Below, piece after piece: positions 7,832 to 16,420 of a DNA stretch of 64,000 nucleotides. Position numbers and translations under genes: made by a program. The number at the start of each line of letters is the position of its first letter. The first letter of the stretch is position 1. The DNA is from Lunatimonas salinarum (GTDB taxonomy: Bacteria > Bacteroidota > Bacteroidia > Cytophagales > Cyclobacteriaceae), in NCBI RefSeq assembly GCF_017811155.1, contig NZ_JACVCV010000009.1:62001-126000 (forward strand), written 5' to 3'. A model generated the notes under the pieces. The model did no database searches and was not told the DNA's origin. It saw nothing but the letters and a program-made list of their open reading frames with translations.

Positions 7832-9223
7832 TTAGCCTTTTGGGTGCAACCTTGCAAAATGTTGGAAAAACAATGCGATGGTTTCGATTCCCATGAAATA
7901 GTTTTTTACCCCATAATGTTCGTTTGGGGAGTGAATAGCGTCCGTATCTAGACCAAAACCCATAAGGATGGGGTCCAGTCCCAAAGCCTGCTGAAAGAGG
8001 CTGGTGATCGGTATAGAGCCCCCTTCCCGAGTAGGGATTGCCTGCTTGCCAAAAGCCTCCTGAATGGCTGCTTCTGCAGCATGGTATCCCACGGAGTCGG
8101 TGGGTACCACGGCGGCCTGACCCCCGTGATGGGGAACTACCTTGACCTTAACCGATGCAGGTGCGATGGCCTTCAGGTGATCCTCAAACAGGCTGGCAAT
8201 CTCTTTGTGATCCTGATTGGGCACTAACCTCATGGATATTTTGGCATAGGCCTTGGAAGGCAGGACGGTTTTTGCGCCCTCTCCAGTATAACCGCCCCAA
8301 ATGCCGTTTACGTCCAGTGTGGGTCTGATGCCGACACGCTCTATGGTAGTATAGCCCTTTTCTCCCCAAACTTCCGCTATTGCCAGTTTTCGTTTGTAAT
8401 CGTCTTCGTCAAAAGGAGCCTTATTGAGCTGATCCCTATAGGTCTCGCTGTAGGTTTCTACTCGATCATAAAAACCGGGAATGGTGATCCGGTTTTCATC
8501 GTCGTGCAGTGAAGCGATCATTTTACACAGGATATTGATGGGATTTGCCACAGCACCGCCATACGTTCCGCTATGCAGGTCCCTGTTGGGCCCTGTCACC
8601 TCCACCTGCATGTAGGCAAGGCCCCGTAAACCTACCGTCACCGATGGCGTATCCATGGATATCATACTGGTATCGGAGATCAACACCACATCGGCCCGAA
8701 GTTTCTCTTTATTTTGCTGTACAAAAAGGTCTAGGTTCTCCGATCCTACTTCTTCCTCTCCTTCGATCATAAATTTCACATTGCAGGCCAACTCACCGGA
8801 TGCCAACATGGCCTCAAAGGCTTTAACGTGCATGTAAAACTGTCCCTTGTCGTCGGCCGAACCCCTTGCAAAGATCGCCCCTTCAGGGTGCTCCTCTGTC
8901 TGCTTGATGACCGGATCAAATGGAGGCGAATCCCACAACTCGTATGGATCAGCTGGCTGCACATCGTAGTGTCCATACACCAAAACCGTGGGCGCAGATG
9001 GGTCGATGACTTTCTCTCCGTATACAATAGGATAGCCTGCCGTCGGGCAGATTTCCGCCCGGTCCACACCTGCTCTTTCCAAGCTGTTCTTCACGAAGTC
9101 AGCGGCTCGGAATACATCTTCCTTGAATTTAGGGTCTGCACTGACGGAGGGTATCCGCAACAGATCCAGAAGTTCATTCAAAAATCGGTCTTTATGGGAG
9201 GCAATAAACGCGTTTACAGACAT
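7832..9223 (-). CDS. M20 family metallodipeptidase (CNDP-like)
   Basis: This 463-residue zinc-dependent exopeptidase of the M20 family hydrolyses dipeptides or short peptides, probably in the cytoplasm because no signal peptide is visible. Metal and catalytic motifs are in order: LVYGHYDVQP (zinc His and catalytic Asp), RGSADDKGQ (bridging Asp), MIEGEEEVGSEN (catalytic Glu and zinc Glu), ISDTSM, and the C-terminal zinc His in DAIHSPNEH. The central lid/dimerisation domain (about 205-360) contains the usual LHSG-YGG block. It has the full family length and an independent promoter; its neighbours are functionally unrelated. Confidence 0.92.
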   Translation of the reverse strand: MSVNAFIASHKDRFLNELLDLLRIPSVSADPKFKEDVFRAADFVKNSLERAGVDRAEICPTAGYPIVYGEKVIDPSAPTVLVYGHYDVQPADPYELWDSPPFDPVIKQTEEHPEGAIFARGSADDKGQFYMHVKAFEAMLASGELACNVKFMIEGEEEVGSENLDLFVQQNKEKLRADVVLISDTSMISMDTPSVTVGLRGLAYMQVEVTGPNRDLHSGTYGGAVANPINILCKMIASLHDDENRITIPGFYDRVETYSETYRDQLNKAPFDEDDYKRKLAIAEVWGEKGYTTIERVGIRPTLDVNGIWGGYTGEGAKTVLPSKAYAKISMRLVPNQDHKEIASLFEDHLKAIAPASVKVKVVPHHGGQAAVVPTDSVGYHAAEAAIQEAFGKQAIPTREGGSIPITSLFQQALGLDPILMGFGLDTDAIHSPNEHYGVKNYFMGIETIALFFQHFARLHPKG

Positions 9224-9279
9224 ATCATTGGCAGTTGTTAAGACTCCAAAAATACGGCATTTTGGCCAAATGCAACGGT

Positions 9280-10212
9280 TTATCTGAATTTTACCACTTT
9301 GCCGTGATTCTTGGACGTCATGTGTTGTGGTATGGCATTGGTAATTTCTTGGTATAACAGCTCTACCTGCTTTTTCTTCAGGTAATTTCTGGTAAGGATT
9401 AAACTAACCTCTCTGACCGGCTGCTCACCATCAAATGGGCGAACCCGGGATTTTTCTTCTTCGGAAAGGCCCAAGGTTGCTAACTCAGGCAAAAGCGTGA
9501 TCCCGTCGTATTTGTTGACCAGATTTTTTAGACCTTCCAGAGATCCACTTTCGTATTGGAAATTCATGCGCTGAAACTTGGAGGGTTCGCACAGCGAAAG
9601 CACCTGATCCCGAAAGCAATGGCCCTGCTGCAATACCCAAAGGTCTTCTCCCAAAATGTCTACAATGCGCACCTTATCTTTCTGCAACTGCCGGTGATTT
9701 ACGGACAAGTACGCGTAAAACTTTTCATAAAAAATAGGCTTTTCTAAGATACCAGATTCACCTAAGGGGGTTACTACAATCCCGATGTCAAGCTCGTCAC
9801 TTTTCAGCCTTTTTAGTATATCCTCCGTCACCAATTCCTGCACCTGAAGCTTCACGTTGGGGTACTTCCTGATAAAACCCTTGATAAACAGCGGCAAAAG
9901 GTAAGGTGCCAATGTAGGAATGATTCCCAACTTCAGCAGGCCTCCCACTTCCCCCTTCAGCTGCGCGACAGTTTCTAATATGCCTTTGCTCTCAGCCACT
10001 ACCCTCCTGGCTTGCGCAATCAAAATCTCTCCGGTCTCAGTAGGTATGACCGGCATCTTGGAACGATCAAAAAATATCACACCCAGCTCCTTTTCCAGCT
10101 TACTCACCTGTGCGCTTAGGGTAGGTTGGGTGACAAAGCAGGCCTCGGCAGCCTGGCCAAAATGTCGGTACCTGTCTACAGCTATGATGTATTCTAACTG
10201 TTGGATGGTCAT
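9280..10212 (-). CDS. oxyR: LysR-type peroxide sensor OxyR
   Basis: The start is set at 10212 (MTIQQLEYIIAVDRY), because the upstream 16 residues of the open frame do not fit the LysR N-terminus. The 310-residue product has the winged HTH (about 1-65, CFVTQPTLSAQVSKLEKELG) and a LysR effector domain. Counted from this start, the GHCFRDQVLSLC motif puts cysteines at 199 and 208, the same positions as the peroxide-sensing C199/C208 of E. coli OxyR, which form a disulfide on oxidation. It is divergent from an iron importer, so it may bind the shared 250-bp intergenic region and link iron uptake to peroxide stress. Confidence 0.93.
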   Translation of the reverse strand: MTIQQLEYIIAVDRYRHFGQAAEACFVTQPTLSAQVSKLEKELGVIFFDRSKMPVIPTETGEILIAQARRVVAESKGILETVAQLKGEVGGLLKLGIIPTLAPYLLPLFIKGFIRKYPNVKLQVQELVTEDILKRLKSDELDIGIVVTPLGESGILEKPIFYEKFYAYLSVNHRQLQKDKVRIVDILGEDLWVLQQGHCFRDQVLSLCEPSKFQRMNFQYESGSLEGLKNLVNKYDGITLLPELATLGLSEEEKSRVRPFDGEQPVREVSLILTRNYLKKKQVELLYQEITNAIPQHMTSKNHGKVVKFR

Positions 10213-10463
10213 GGCGTAGCGATTTTTTTTCCTGGATGGGATCAGATACCTAATACGCACACAAAGATAAAATTGTTTTTTTCTTTTTATTTAGATTTGA
10301 TTTAAATAATGATTAATTTTGTTTCGTGATTTGTCTTAGGCTGACATCATTCCCGGTAAGCGATGGTTTAGGGAGGGGTTGGTTTGGTGACGTGGGCTTA
10401 CGGTCAATTGTTTGTTCATTTTGGGGCAAATTCAGGATACTAAACGCTATATTTTATCATCAA
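10213..10463. promoter_or_regulatory. Divergent promoter region between oxyR and the iron importer
   Basis: This 251-bp AT-rich stretch separates two divergent genes. A Bacteroidota-type -7 element TAATTTTG lies at 10314-10321 for the rightward genes. On the minus strand TATCTTTG (10262-10269) could serve oxyR. Neither has a well-spaced -33 TTTG, so the exact promoters are uncertain. I did not find a clean OxyR or Fur operator by eye. Confidence 0.45.
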
Positions 10464-11489
10464 ATGAAGAAACTGATTCAACACATTTTATTTGCCGGCT
10501 TGGTGGGTACGCTTATTTCTTGTGGCGGAAATAGCGAGGAGGTTGTGAATGTATACACCCACCGCCATTACGAGGCAGACCAACAATTATTTGATAAGTT
10601 CACTGAGCAGACAGGCATAAAAGTGAACGTAGTCAGCGCAAGCGCAGATGAGCTGATTCAAAAGCTGGAACTGGAAGGACAGGGCTCACCGGCTGACGTG
10701 CTGATTACCGTGGACGCAGGCCGCCTGCATCGGGCACAGGAAAAGGAATTGCTGCAGGCAACCGATTCAAAGGTATTGAACGAAAACATACCGGCCAAAT
10801 TCCGAGAGCCTAGCGGCTATTGGTTTGGACTTACCTACCGCGCCAGGATATTGGCCTACCACAAGGAGCGTGTAGATCCGGCCGAATTGGAAAGCTATGA
10901 AGGTCTGGCGGACGAAAAATGGAAAGGCAGGGTATTGACCCGTTCCTCAGAAAACATTTATAACCAATCCCTGTTGGCTTCTATCATTGCGGCACACGGA
11001 GAAGCTGGTGCTCAGGAATGGGCGGCCAACCTATTGGCGAATATGGCTCGCAGTCCGAAGGGGTCGGATAGAGACCAGGTAAAAGCCGTAGCTGCCGGCG
11101 AAGGTGATGTTGCCATCGTAAACAGCTACTATATCGGCATCATGTTAAATGATTCCAACCCAGAGGAAGTCAAGGCGGCCGAGCAAGTTGGTATTTTCTT
11201 CCCAAACCAAGCTGACCGGGGGACCCATATCAATATTTCCGGAGCGGGCGTGACACGATATGCTCCCAATCAGGAAAATGCGATCAAGCTAATTGAGTTT
11301 TTAAGTAGCGAGGAGTCGCAGCGTTTACTCGCAAATATCAACTACGAATATCCGGTAAACCCCAAGGTAGAGAAGTCCCCCTTATTGCAGTCATGGGGAG
11401 ATTTCAAATCTGACGAAATCAATCTGGCACTGTTGGGACAAAACAACCGAAGCGCAGTCATGATCTTCGATCAGGTGGGGTGGAAATAA
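10464..11489 (+). CDS. Ferric-iron ABC transporter substrate-binding lipoprotein (FbpA/FutA-like)
   Basis: The start is placed at 10464, because MKKLIQHILFAGLVGTLISC is a lipoprotein signal with lipobox LISC (Cys 20); the open frame reaches back to 10326 without homology. The mature part follows the iron-binding family: VNVYTHRHYEADQQLFDKF, PADVLITVDAGRL, YWFGLTYRARI and a NSYYIGIM segment with the paired tyrosines typical of ferric-ion ligands. It should capture Fe(III) in the periplasm for the permease encoded 19 bp downstream. The order binding protein, permease, ATPase and the location beside oxyR support an iron role. Confidence 0.9.
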   Translation: MKKLIQHILFAGLVGTLISCGGNSEEVVNVYTHRHYEADQQLFDKFTEQTGIKVNVVSASADELIQKLELEGQGSPADVLITVDAGRLHRAQEKELLQATDSKVLNENIPAKFREPSGYWFGLTYRARILAYHKERVDPAELESYEGLADEKWKGRVLTRSSENIYNQSLLASIIAAHGEAGAQEWAANLLANMARSPKGSDRDQVKAVAAGEGDVAIVNSYYIGIMLNDSNPEEVKAAEQVGIFFPNQADRGTHINISGAGVTRYAPNQENAIKLIEFLSSEESQRLLANINYEYPVNPKVEKSPLLQSWGDFKSDEINLALLGQNNRSAVMIFDQVGWK

Positions 11490-11508
11490 TCCGAACGAAA
11501 ATCTAGTA

Positions 11509-13200
11509 ATGGTTCTGGGACGTGAAAGGCTTCGGCCCAGAACCATTTCATCACCTGAATCTACCTTGCATACCTACAGACAAAATTATTACTGGTGGAA
11601 CTACTGGATTCTGGGCTCCATATTGATACTTTTGCTGATAGCCACGCCGCTGCTGACTATCTTTGTCAAGATCTTTGAACCTCCCGGAAGTACCTGGACC
11701 CATCTATCCGAAACCCTGCTGTTCGGTTATTTTAAGAATACGCTACTGATTCTGGCAGGCGTTGCCAGCTGCACATTTTTGATGGGGGTAAGTTGTGCTT
11801 GGCTCCTTACCAATTATGAATTTCCCGGACGGAAATACTTCGAATGGCTGCTGATATTGCCCTTGGGATTCCCAGGCTACATCATGGCATATACGTATGT
11901 GGGATTGCTGGACTACTCCGGTCCCATTCAAACCTTTTTTCGCAACTCTTTAGATATCCAGGTCACCGGGAGCCTGATTGATTTGATGAATATCCCCGGT
12001 GCGATTTTCATCCTTTCTATCACCCTGTTCCCCTACGTTTTCCTACTGACACGGGCTTCTTTCCTACAGCAATCCAAAACGTTGCAAGAGGCCTCTTACC
12101 TGTTGGGAAAGGGAAATTTTCATACCTTCATAAGGGTAGCATTGCCGATGGCCCGGCCGGCCATTGTTGGTGGAATCGCCTTGGCCTCCATGGAGGTATT
12201 AAACGACTACGGCACCGTCAAATACTTCGGCGTAAATACCTTTACTACCGGCATTTTTCGGGCATGGTTTTCTATGGGCGACGTCTCCACCGCCATTTAT
12301 TTAGCGGCTATTCTTATGACCATGGTGTTTCTCATTCTGTTTGTAGAAAGCCTACAGCGGGGAAACCGGCGGTTTGCACAAGGAAATGGCATGAATAAGC
12401 CTCTAGTAAGGCTACGTGCCAGGGGGTTTCAGAAATGGGCATTTATGTCCATCTGCTTGTTGGTATTCATGGTTAGCTTCTTCATCCCCCTTTTACAGAT
12501 CATTCACTGGGTATACCTTACCCATGCCAAGGTGATGGATTGGAATTTTTTGTTGTTGGTATTTCGTAGCTTCAGCCTAGCGACAGGTGCCGGCACGATC
12601 ATCGCAATACTTTCCGTAATCCTTCTTTACAGCCTACGCTTGAGCCCCTTTAAGTGGCTGAAAAACATCACCCGGATATCCACTTTGGGCTATGCAATCC
12701 CTGGGGCGGTGATAGCAGTAGGTATCATGATCCCCCTTATTGCCATGGATCATTGGATCATCGACCAATTGGCCTCCAATCGCACCGGTCTGGTGATTTC
12801 AGGAACACTCTTCGCCTTGGTTTTTGCCTACGTGGTGCGGTTTATGGCAGTAGGATATAACCCAATCGACTCGGGTTTTCAAAAGATTGGAATACACGTC
12901 AACGAAGCCAGCAGGCTATTGGGCAAGGGGACGGCAAAGACCCTATGGAAAGTGGATCTTCCCCTGATCAAGACCAGCCTGGTCAGCGGCATATTACTGG
13001 TCTTTGTGGATGTTTTAAAAGAATTACCCTTAACTTTGATCCTTCGTCCGTTCAACTATCATACCTTGGCAACCAAAGCCTTTGATATGGCTACCAACGA
13101 AATGATAGCAGAATCGGCAAATGCTTCACTGATCATCATCCTGACGGGTATTGTTCCCATCATTTTCCTTAACAGGCTGATCAGAAGCAAAAACATCTAA
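11509..13200 (+). CDS. Ferric-iron ABC transporter permease (FbpB-like, fused two-domain)
   Basis: The 563-residue inner-membrane protein carries two tandem BPD_transp_1 permease domains of about 250 residues, each with about six membrane spans. Each has an EAA-like coupling loop: EASYLLGKGNFHTFIRVALP in the first half and EASRLLGKGTAKTLWKVDLP in the second. The fused two-domain layout is typical of FbpB/SfuB iron permeases. It lies between the binding-protein gene (19 bp upstream) and the ATPase gene (20 bp downstream). The N-terminal 20 residues (MVLGRERLRPRTISSPE) are cytoplasmic and may be longer than needed. Confidence 0.92.
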   Translation: MVLGRERLRPRTISSPESTLHTYRQNYYWWNYWILGSILILLLIATPLLTIFVKIFEPPGSTWTHLSETLLFGYFKNTLLILAGVASCTFLMGVSCAWLLTNYEFPGRKYFEWLLILPLGFPGYIMAYTYVGLLDYSGPIQTFFRNSLDIQVTGSLIDLMNIPGAIFILSITLFPYVFLLTRASFLQQSKTLQEASYLLGKGNFHTFIRVALPMARPAIVGGIALASMEVLNDYGTVKYFGVNTFTTGIFRAWFSMGDVSTAIYLAAILMTMVFLILFVESLQRGNRRFAQGNGMNKPLVRLRARGFQKWAFMSICLLVFMVSFFIPLLQIIHWVYLTHAKVMDWNFLLLVFRSFSLATGAGTIIAILSVILLYSLRLSPFKWLKNITRISTLGYAIPGAVIAVGIMIPLIAMDHWIIDQLASNRTGLVISGTLFALVFAYVVRFMAVGYNPIDSGFQKIGIHVNEASRLLGKGTAKTLWKVDLPLIKTSLVSGILLVFVDVLKELPLTLILRPFNYHTLATKAFDMATNEMIAESANASLIIILTGIVPIIFLNRLIRSKNI

Positions 13201-13220
13201 GGAAAAGAGGGCTATTCTGA

Positions 13221-14255
13221 ATGACCATATTAGAGCTTCATCGCGTTCATAAGAAATATTTACAAACCGAGCAGTTCGCTGTAAACGATGTCTCCTTCCA
13301 GGTGAGAAAGGGAGAGATTGTTTCGTTAGTTGGTGAGAGTGGATCCGGAAAAACCACCTTGCTCCGCTTGATAGCCGGCCTGGAGCATCCGGATAGCGGA
13401 TACATCTCCCTGGAAGGGCAAAAAATTGTAGAAGGCAAGATGTCTGTCCCTGCGAACAAACGAAATGTGGGCATGGTCTTCCAAGATTACGCCCTGTTTC
13501 CGCACCTGTCTCTGCTGGATAATGTGAAATTCGGCCTGAAAGGCAAGGTAGCAGATCCCGACAAATTGGCTAAGGACACGCTGGCACTGGTAGGCCTGAC
13601 CGAAAACTTCAAAAAATATCCCCATCAGCTTTCCGGAGGGCAGCAGCAACGCGTTGCCTTGGCAAGAGCCATCGCGCCAAGTCCGTCCATTCTCTTGATG
13701 GATGAGCCTTTTAGTAACCTGGATACCATTCTAAAAGACCAAGTACGGGAAGAGATCCGGCAGATAATCAAAAACACCGGTGTGACGGCCATCTTTGTCA
13801 CCCACGATACCCGGGACGCCCTGTCCACCTCTGACCGGGTTGCCATCCTACATAAAGGTTACCTTCAACAGATCGATACCCCCAGAAACTTGTACGAGTT
13901 CCCCGTAAACGGATACGTGGCCAATTTTTTTGGGAAACGAAACGAGCTGCTGGCCACACCTACAAAGGAAGGCTTCTACTCTGGCTTTGGGTTTATTCCA
14001 GACGAACGCTCCAAATTATTCAACAGTCAAGTACGGTTGTGCTTTCGGCCGGAAAATGTGCGGGTGGAGAAAAACGAAAAACAACCCATGTCCGGGAAGT
14101 TGGTGAAAAGCACCTACTTTGGCGACCATCAACTGCTGAAAATCCAAGACGAAGAAGGAAAAACGATCAAGGCACGTACCCATACCAGCCGTATATACGA
14201 AATAAATGCAGTTATCTTTTTCACTGTCAAACAGTTTCAAGTAGAAGAAATCTGA
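13221..14255 (+). CDS. Ferric-iron ABC transporter ATP-binding protein (FbpC-like)
   Basis: This 344-residue ABC ATPase powers the importer. It has Walker A GESGSGKTT (about 38-46), a Q-loop in VFQDYALFPH, the signature LSGGQQQR, Walker B ILLMDEPFSNLD, and the H-loop in FVTHD. A C-terminal TOBE-like regulatory domain (about 270-344, RLCFRPENVRVE) is the kind found in iron and polyamine importers. It is the last gene of the three-gene transporter operon. Confidence 0.92.
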   Translation: MTILELHRVHKKYLQTEQFAVNDVSFQVRKGEIVSLVGESGSGKTTLLRLIAGLEHPDSGYISLEGQKIVEGKMSVPANKRNVGMVFQDYALFPHLSLLDNVKFGLKGKVADPDKLAKDTLALVGLTENFKKYPHQLSGGQQQRVALARAIAPSPSILLMDEPFSNLDTILKDQVREEIRQIIKNTGVTAIFVTHDTRDALSTSDRVAILHKGYLQQIDTPRNLYEFPVNGYVANFFGKRNELLATPTKEGFYSGFGFIPDERSKLFNSQVRLCFRPENVRVEKNEKQPMSGKLVKSTYFGDHQLLKIQDEEGKTIKARTHTSRIYEINAVIFFTVKQFQVEEI

Positions 14256-14381
14256 CCATGTCTGTTCGTGCCAGGTATCTGCGCAGCAAACTTCCAGCTA
14301 CTTCGTTTCCTGACCTGCCTCTTTACATTGTTAAAATATTTTCCTACATTCAGTCATCTATCCCATTAAACCAAGGGCGTA

Positions 14382-15584
14382 ATGATGACAAAATTCCCGT
14401 ACCAAGCTGTTGCCTGTTTTCTGATCATGCTTATGCTGAGTATACAGGCCTGTAATCCAAACCGACCACAAGATCTCTCAGAAACAGGCTCTCCAGCCTT
14501 CGAACCAAATCCCAAGGTAGTGGCTGAAAAAGCCATCGCCACGCTAAAGCCTGGAGACCAAGCGCCGGATTTTGACCTACCGGGCATCGATGGCAGAAAC
14601 TATTCCCTAGCCGATTTTGATGGGGATGTCCTCGTCATCAACTTCACCTGCAACCATTGCCCCACCGCACAGGCCTATGAGGAGCGGTTTAACAAGCTGG
14701 TGGCAGACTATGGCGACAAAGGCGTAGATTTTTTGGCCATTTCTCCCAATAGCCCCATCGCCGTACTGCCCGAGGAACTGGGCTACACCGACCTGAATGA
14801 CGACTTCGAGGCCATGAAAATCCGGGCCAAAGACATGGACTACCGCTTTCCCTACCTTTACGATGGGGACGAGCACCATTTTTCTACCCTGTACGGTCCA
14901 ACGGCAACTCCGCATGTGTTTGTCTTTGACAAAAACCGCAAACTCACCTATCAGGGCCGAATAGATGCCTCCGAAAAACCGGGCACCGGCCAGTCGGAGG
15001 ATTTGGTGTATGCCATTGAGCAGACACTGGCAGGTGAGGCGCTTCCTGCCGACCGGGCCGTCACTCCCGCCTTTGGCTGTTCTATTAAATGGGCCTGGAA
15101 AAACGAATGGACCATCAAGGTAAACGAAGACTGGAAAAAGAAAGCGGTAACCTTGGAAAAGCTTAACCTCGATGAACTAAGCGCGCTGCTACAAAACCCC
15201 AGCGATAACCTACTGCTGGTCAACTTCTGGGCTACCTGGTGTGGTCCCTGCATTGTCGAATATCCCGAGTTTATTGAAATTCAACGCATGTACGGCGACC
15301 GTGATTTTGAATTTGCCTCGGTGAGTCTGGACAATCCGGAGGCTTTTGACAAGGCATTGAAATTCCTCAAAAACAAGTACTCCGCGACAAATAATTACTT
15401 GGTTGACAACGATGATAAGTATGCCATCATCGATGTGGTGAAGAATGACTGGGACGGCAGCCTGCCCTTGACGCTGTTGATCGAACCCGGCGGAAAGGTG
15501 TATGAACGAATTCCCGGCACCATCGACCCACTGGATCTGAAGCGGAAAATCGTCGATCACCCGATGATGGGAAGGTATTATTGA
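14382..15584 (+). CDS. Lipoprotein with two thioredoxin-fold domains (AhpC/TSA-type redoxin plus TlpA-type thioredoxin)
   Basis: The 400-residue product has a lipoprotein signal (lipobox SIQAC, Cys 24), so it should be anchored in the periplasm or at the outer membrane. The first redoxin domain (about 55-215) has a CxxC motif, FTCNHCP (C90/C93), of the kind seen in the PRX-like2/YHS-type redoxins. The second (about 255-395) is TlpA-like with WATWCGPC (C286/C289). Tandem fusions of this sort are known in Bacteroidota, with roles in thiol redox repair or cytochrome c maturation. It lies 126 bp after the iron ATPase gene on the same strand and near oxyR, which fits an oxidative-stress neighbourhood. 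Confidence 0.88.
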   Translation: MMTKFPYQAVACFLIMLMLSIQACNPNRPQDLSETGSPAFEPNPKVVAEKAIATLKPGDQAPDFDLPGIDGRNYSLADFDGDVLVINFTCNHCPTAQAYEERFNKLVADYGDKGVDFLAISPNSPIAVLPEELGYTDLNDDFEAMKIRAKDMDYRFPYLYDGDEHHFSTLYGPTATPHVFVFDKNRKLTYQGRIDASEKPGTGQSEDLVYAIEQTLAGEALPADRAVTPAFGCSIKWAWKNEWTIKVNEDWKKKAVTLEKLNLDELSALLQNPSDNLLLVNFWATWCGPCIVEYPEFIEIQRMYGDRDFEFASVSLDNPEAFDKALKFLKNKYSATNNYLVDNDDKYAIIDVVKNDWDGSLPLTLLIEPGGKVYERIPGTIDPLDLKRKIVDHPMMGRYY

Positions 15585-15756
15585 TTTTTTTCTAGAGAAA
15601 CGGTGACCTAATAATTGTTTTGCCAACCTTCGTTTTCCCAAATTCAACTTTAAGTAAGTCTATAATAGCCAGCTCGATCTGAAATCACCATGCGTACACA
15701 TGTGTCAAATATTACGAGACGGAGTTAAAGCTAATTTAATCGATAAAAAAATCGGA

Positions 15757-15793
15757 GACTGAAATTTTTTTTCAGTCATGGCAGATATTTTTG
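15757..15793 (+). promoter_or_regulatory. Hairpin and TAnnTTTG-type promoter element ahead of the small peptide gene
   Basis: A 7-bp perfect stem GACTGAA/TTCAGTC (15757-15763 with 15771-15777) encloses a T-rich loop. It is followed 8 bases later by TATTTTTG (15786-15793), a match to the Bacteroidota -7 consensus TAnnTTTG. This sits 40 bp before the peptide start at 15833. The hairpin may terminate upstream transcription; no good -33 TTTG was found. The rest of the 248-bp intergenic stretch (15585-15832) is AT-rich and otherwise featureless. Confidence 0.4.
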
Positions 15794-15832
15794 TCAAACC
15801 TTAATCCATGTTTAACTTAAATCAACCGTTGT

Positions 15833-16042
15833 ATGAGAGAGCTTAGTTCAATTGAAATGGAGAGCTTGTTGGGAGGTACAAGAACCACCAATAATTGTTC
15901 AAATGTTGGTAATGCCATAGCCACTGCAGGAATGATATTGGGAGGCCTTAGCTTAGCACTTGGTCCCGTCGGCTGGATTGCCGTTGCAAGTTTTGCAGTC
16001 GGATACGGTGGTGTATTGGCCTGCCAACTTGGATATGCCTAA
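15833..16042 (+). CDS. Double-glycine-leader bacteriocin-like peptide precursor
   Basis: The 69-residue product begins MRELSSIEMESLLGG, a classical double-glycine leader (LS-x-EM-x-x-LxGG) of the kind cleaved by peptidase-containing ABC exporters. Cleavage after GG15 would release a 54-residue core that starts polar (TRTTNNCSN) and becomes a glycine-rich hydrophobic helix with GxxxG-like spacing (GMILGGLSLALG, GYGG). Its two cysteines, near the start and the end of the core, could form a disulfide. Such features are typical of class II bacteriocins, but no sequence family is recognised. No exporter or modification enzyme is adjacent, so transport would have to come from elsewhere. A signalling peptide is an alternative. 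Confidence 0.72.
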   Translation: MRELSSIEMESLLGGTRTTNNCSNVGNAIATAGMILGGLSLALGPVGWIAVASFAVGYGGVLACQLGYA

Positions 16043-16054
16043 ACTAAATTAGAA

Positions 16055-16219
16055 ATGACAAATTTAAGTAGAACACTCGCATCCATTTGTGTTATCCTAG
16101 TCGGATTATCGATCTATTTAGTTGTGATAAATGAGATATCGATAATCTTATTCAGTTTCGTTTCGGTTTCATTGACGCTATCTGCTGTTCACTTTTTTAG
16201 AAAAGCGATCAAGACCTAA
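16055..16219 (+). CDS. Small two-span membrane protein downstream of the GG-leader peptide
   Basis: This short frame begins MTNLSRTLASICVILVGLSIY and ends HFFRKAIKT: 54 residues, with two hydrophobic stretches (about 7-24 and 28-47) joined by a short NE turn and a basic C-terminus. It lies 12 bp after the peptide gene and just before a terminator, so the two are probably co-transcribed. By position and shape it could be an immunity protein or a second peptide, but this is inference; it has no double-glycine leader and I recognise no family. Confidence 0.55.
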   Translation: MTNLSRTLASICVILVGLSIYLVVINEISIILFSFVSVSLTLSAVHFFRKAIKT

Positions 16220-16238
16220 CATGTCTTCTGGCATACAT

Positions 16239-16270
16239 CCGCTCCTTCCAAGTCAGAAGGGGCGGTTTTG
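16239..16270 (+). terminator. Rho-independent terminator of the small-peptide operon
   Basis: A ten-pair stem CCGCTCCTTC (16239-16248) / GAAGGGGCGG (16256-16265), with one G-T pair and a 7-base loop, is followed by TTTTGTTT. It lies 20 bp after the stop of the 54-residue gene and closes a compact two-gene unit. Confidence 0.85.
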
Positions 16271-16420
16271 TTTCTATACCAACTGTAGAAATAAAAATCA
16301 TTACTTCGTATTGAGGCCCCCGCAATGTCCATTCTTGTTTGATACAAAAAATATCAGAGAAGGATTACCAAATTAGTTTCTTGTTTATTTTAACCTTGTA
16401 ATCCCGAAAAGAATCCCTTC

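Noticed and set aside
10326-10463. N-terminal extension of the iron-binding protein frame
   Set aside because: The lipoprotein signal at 10464 is a clear start and the preceding 46 residues have no signal or domain character.
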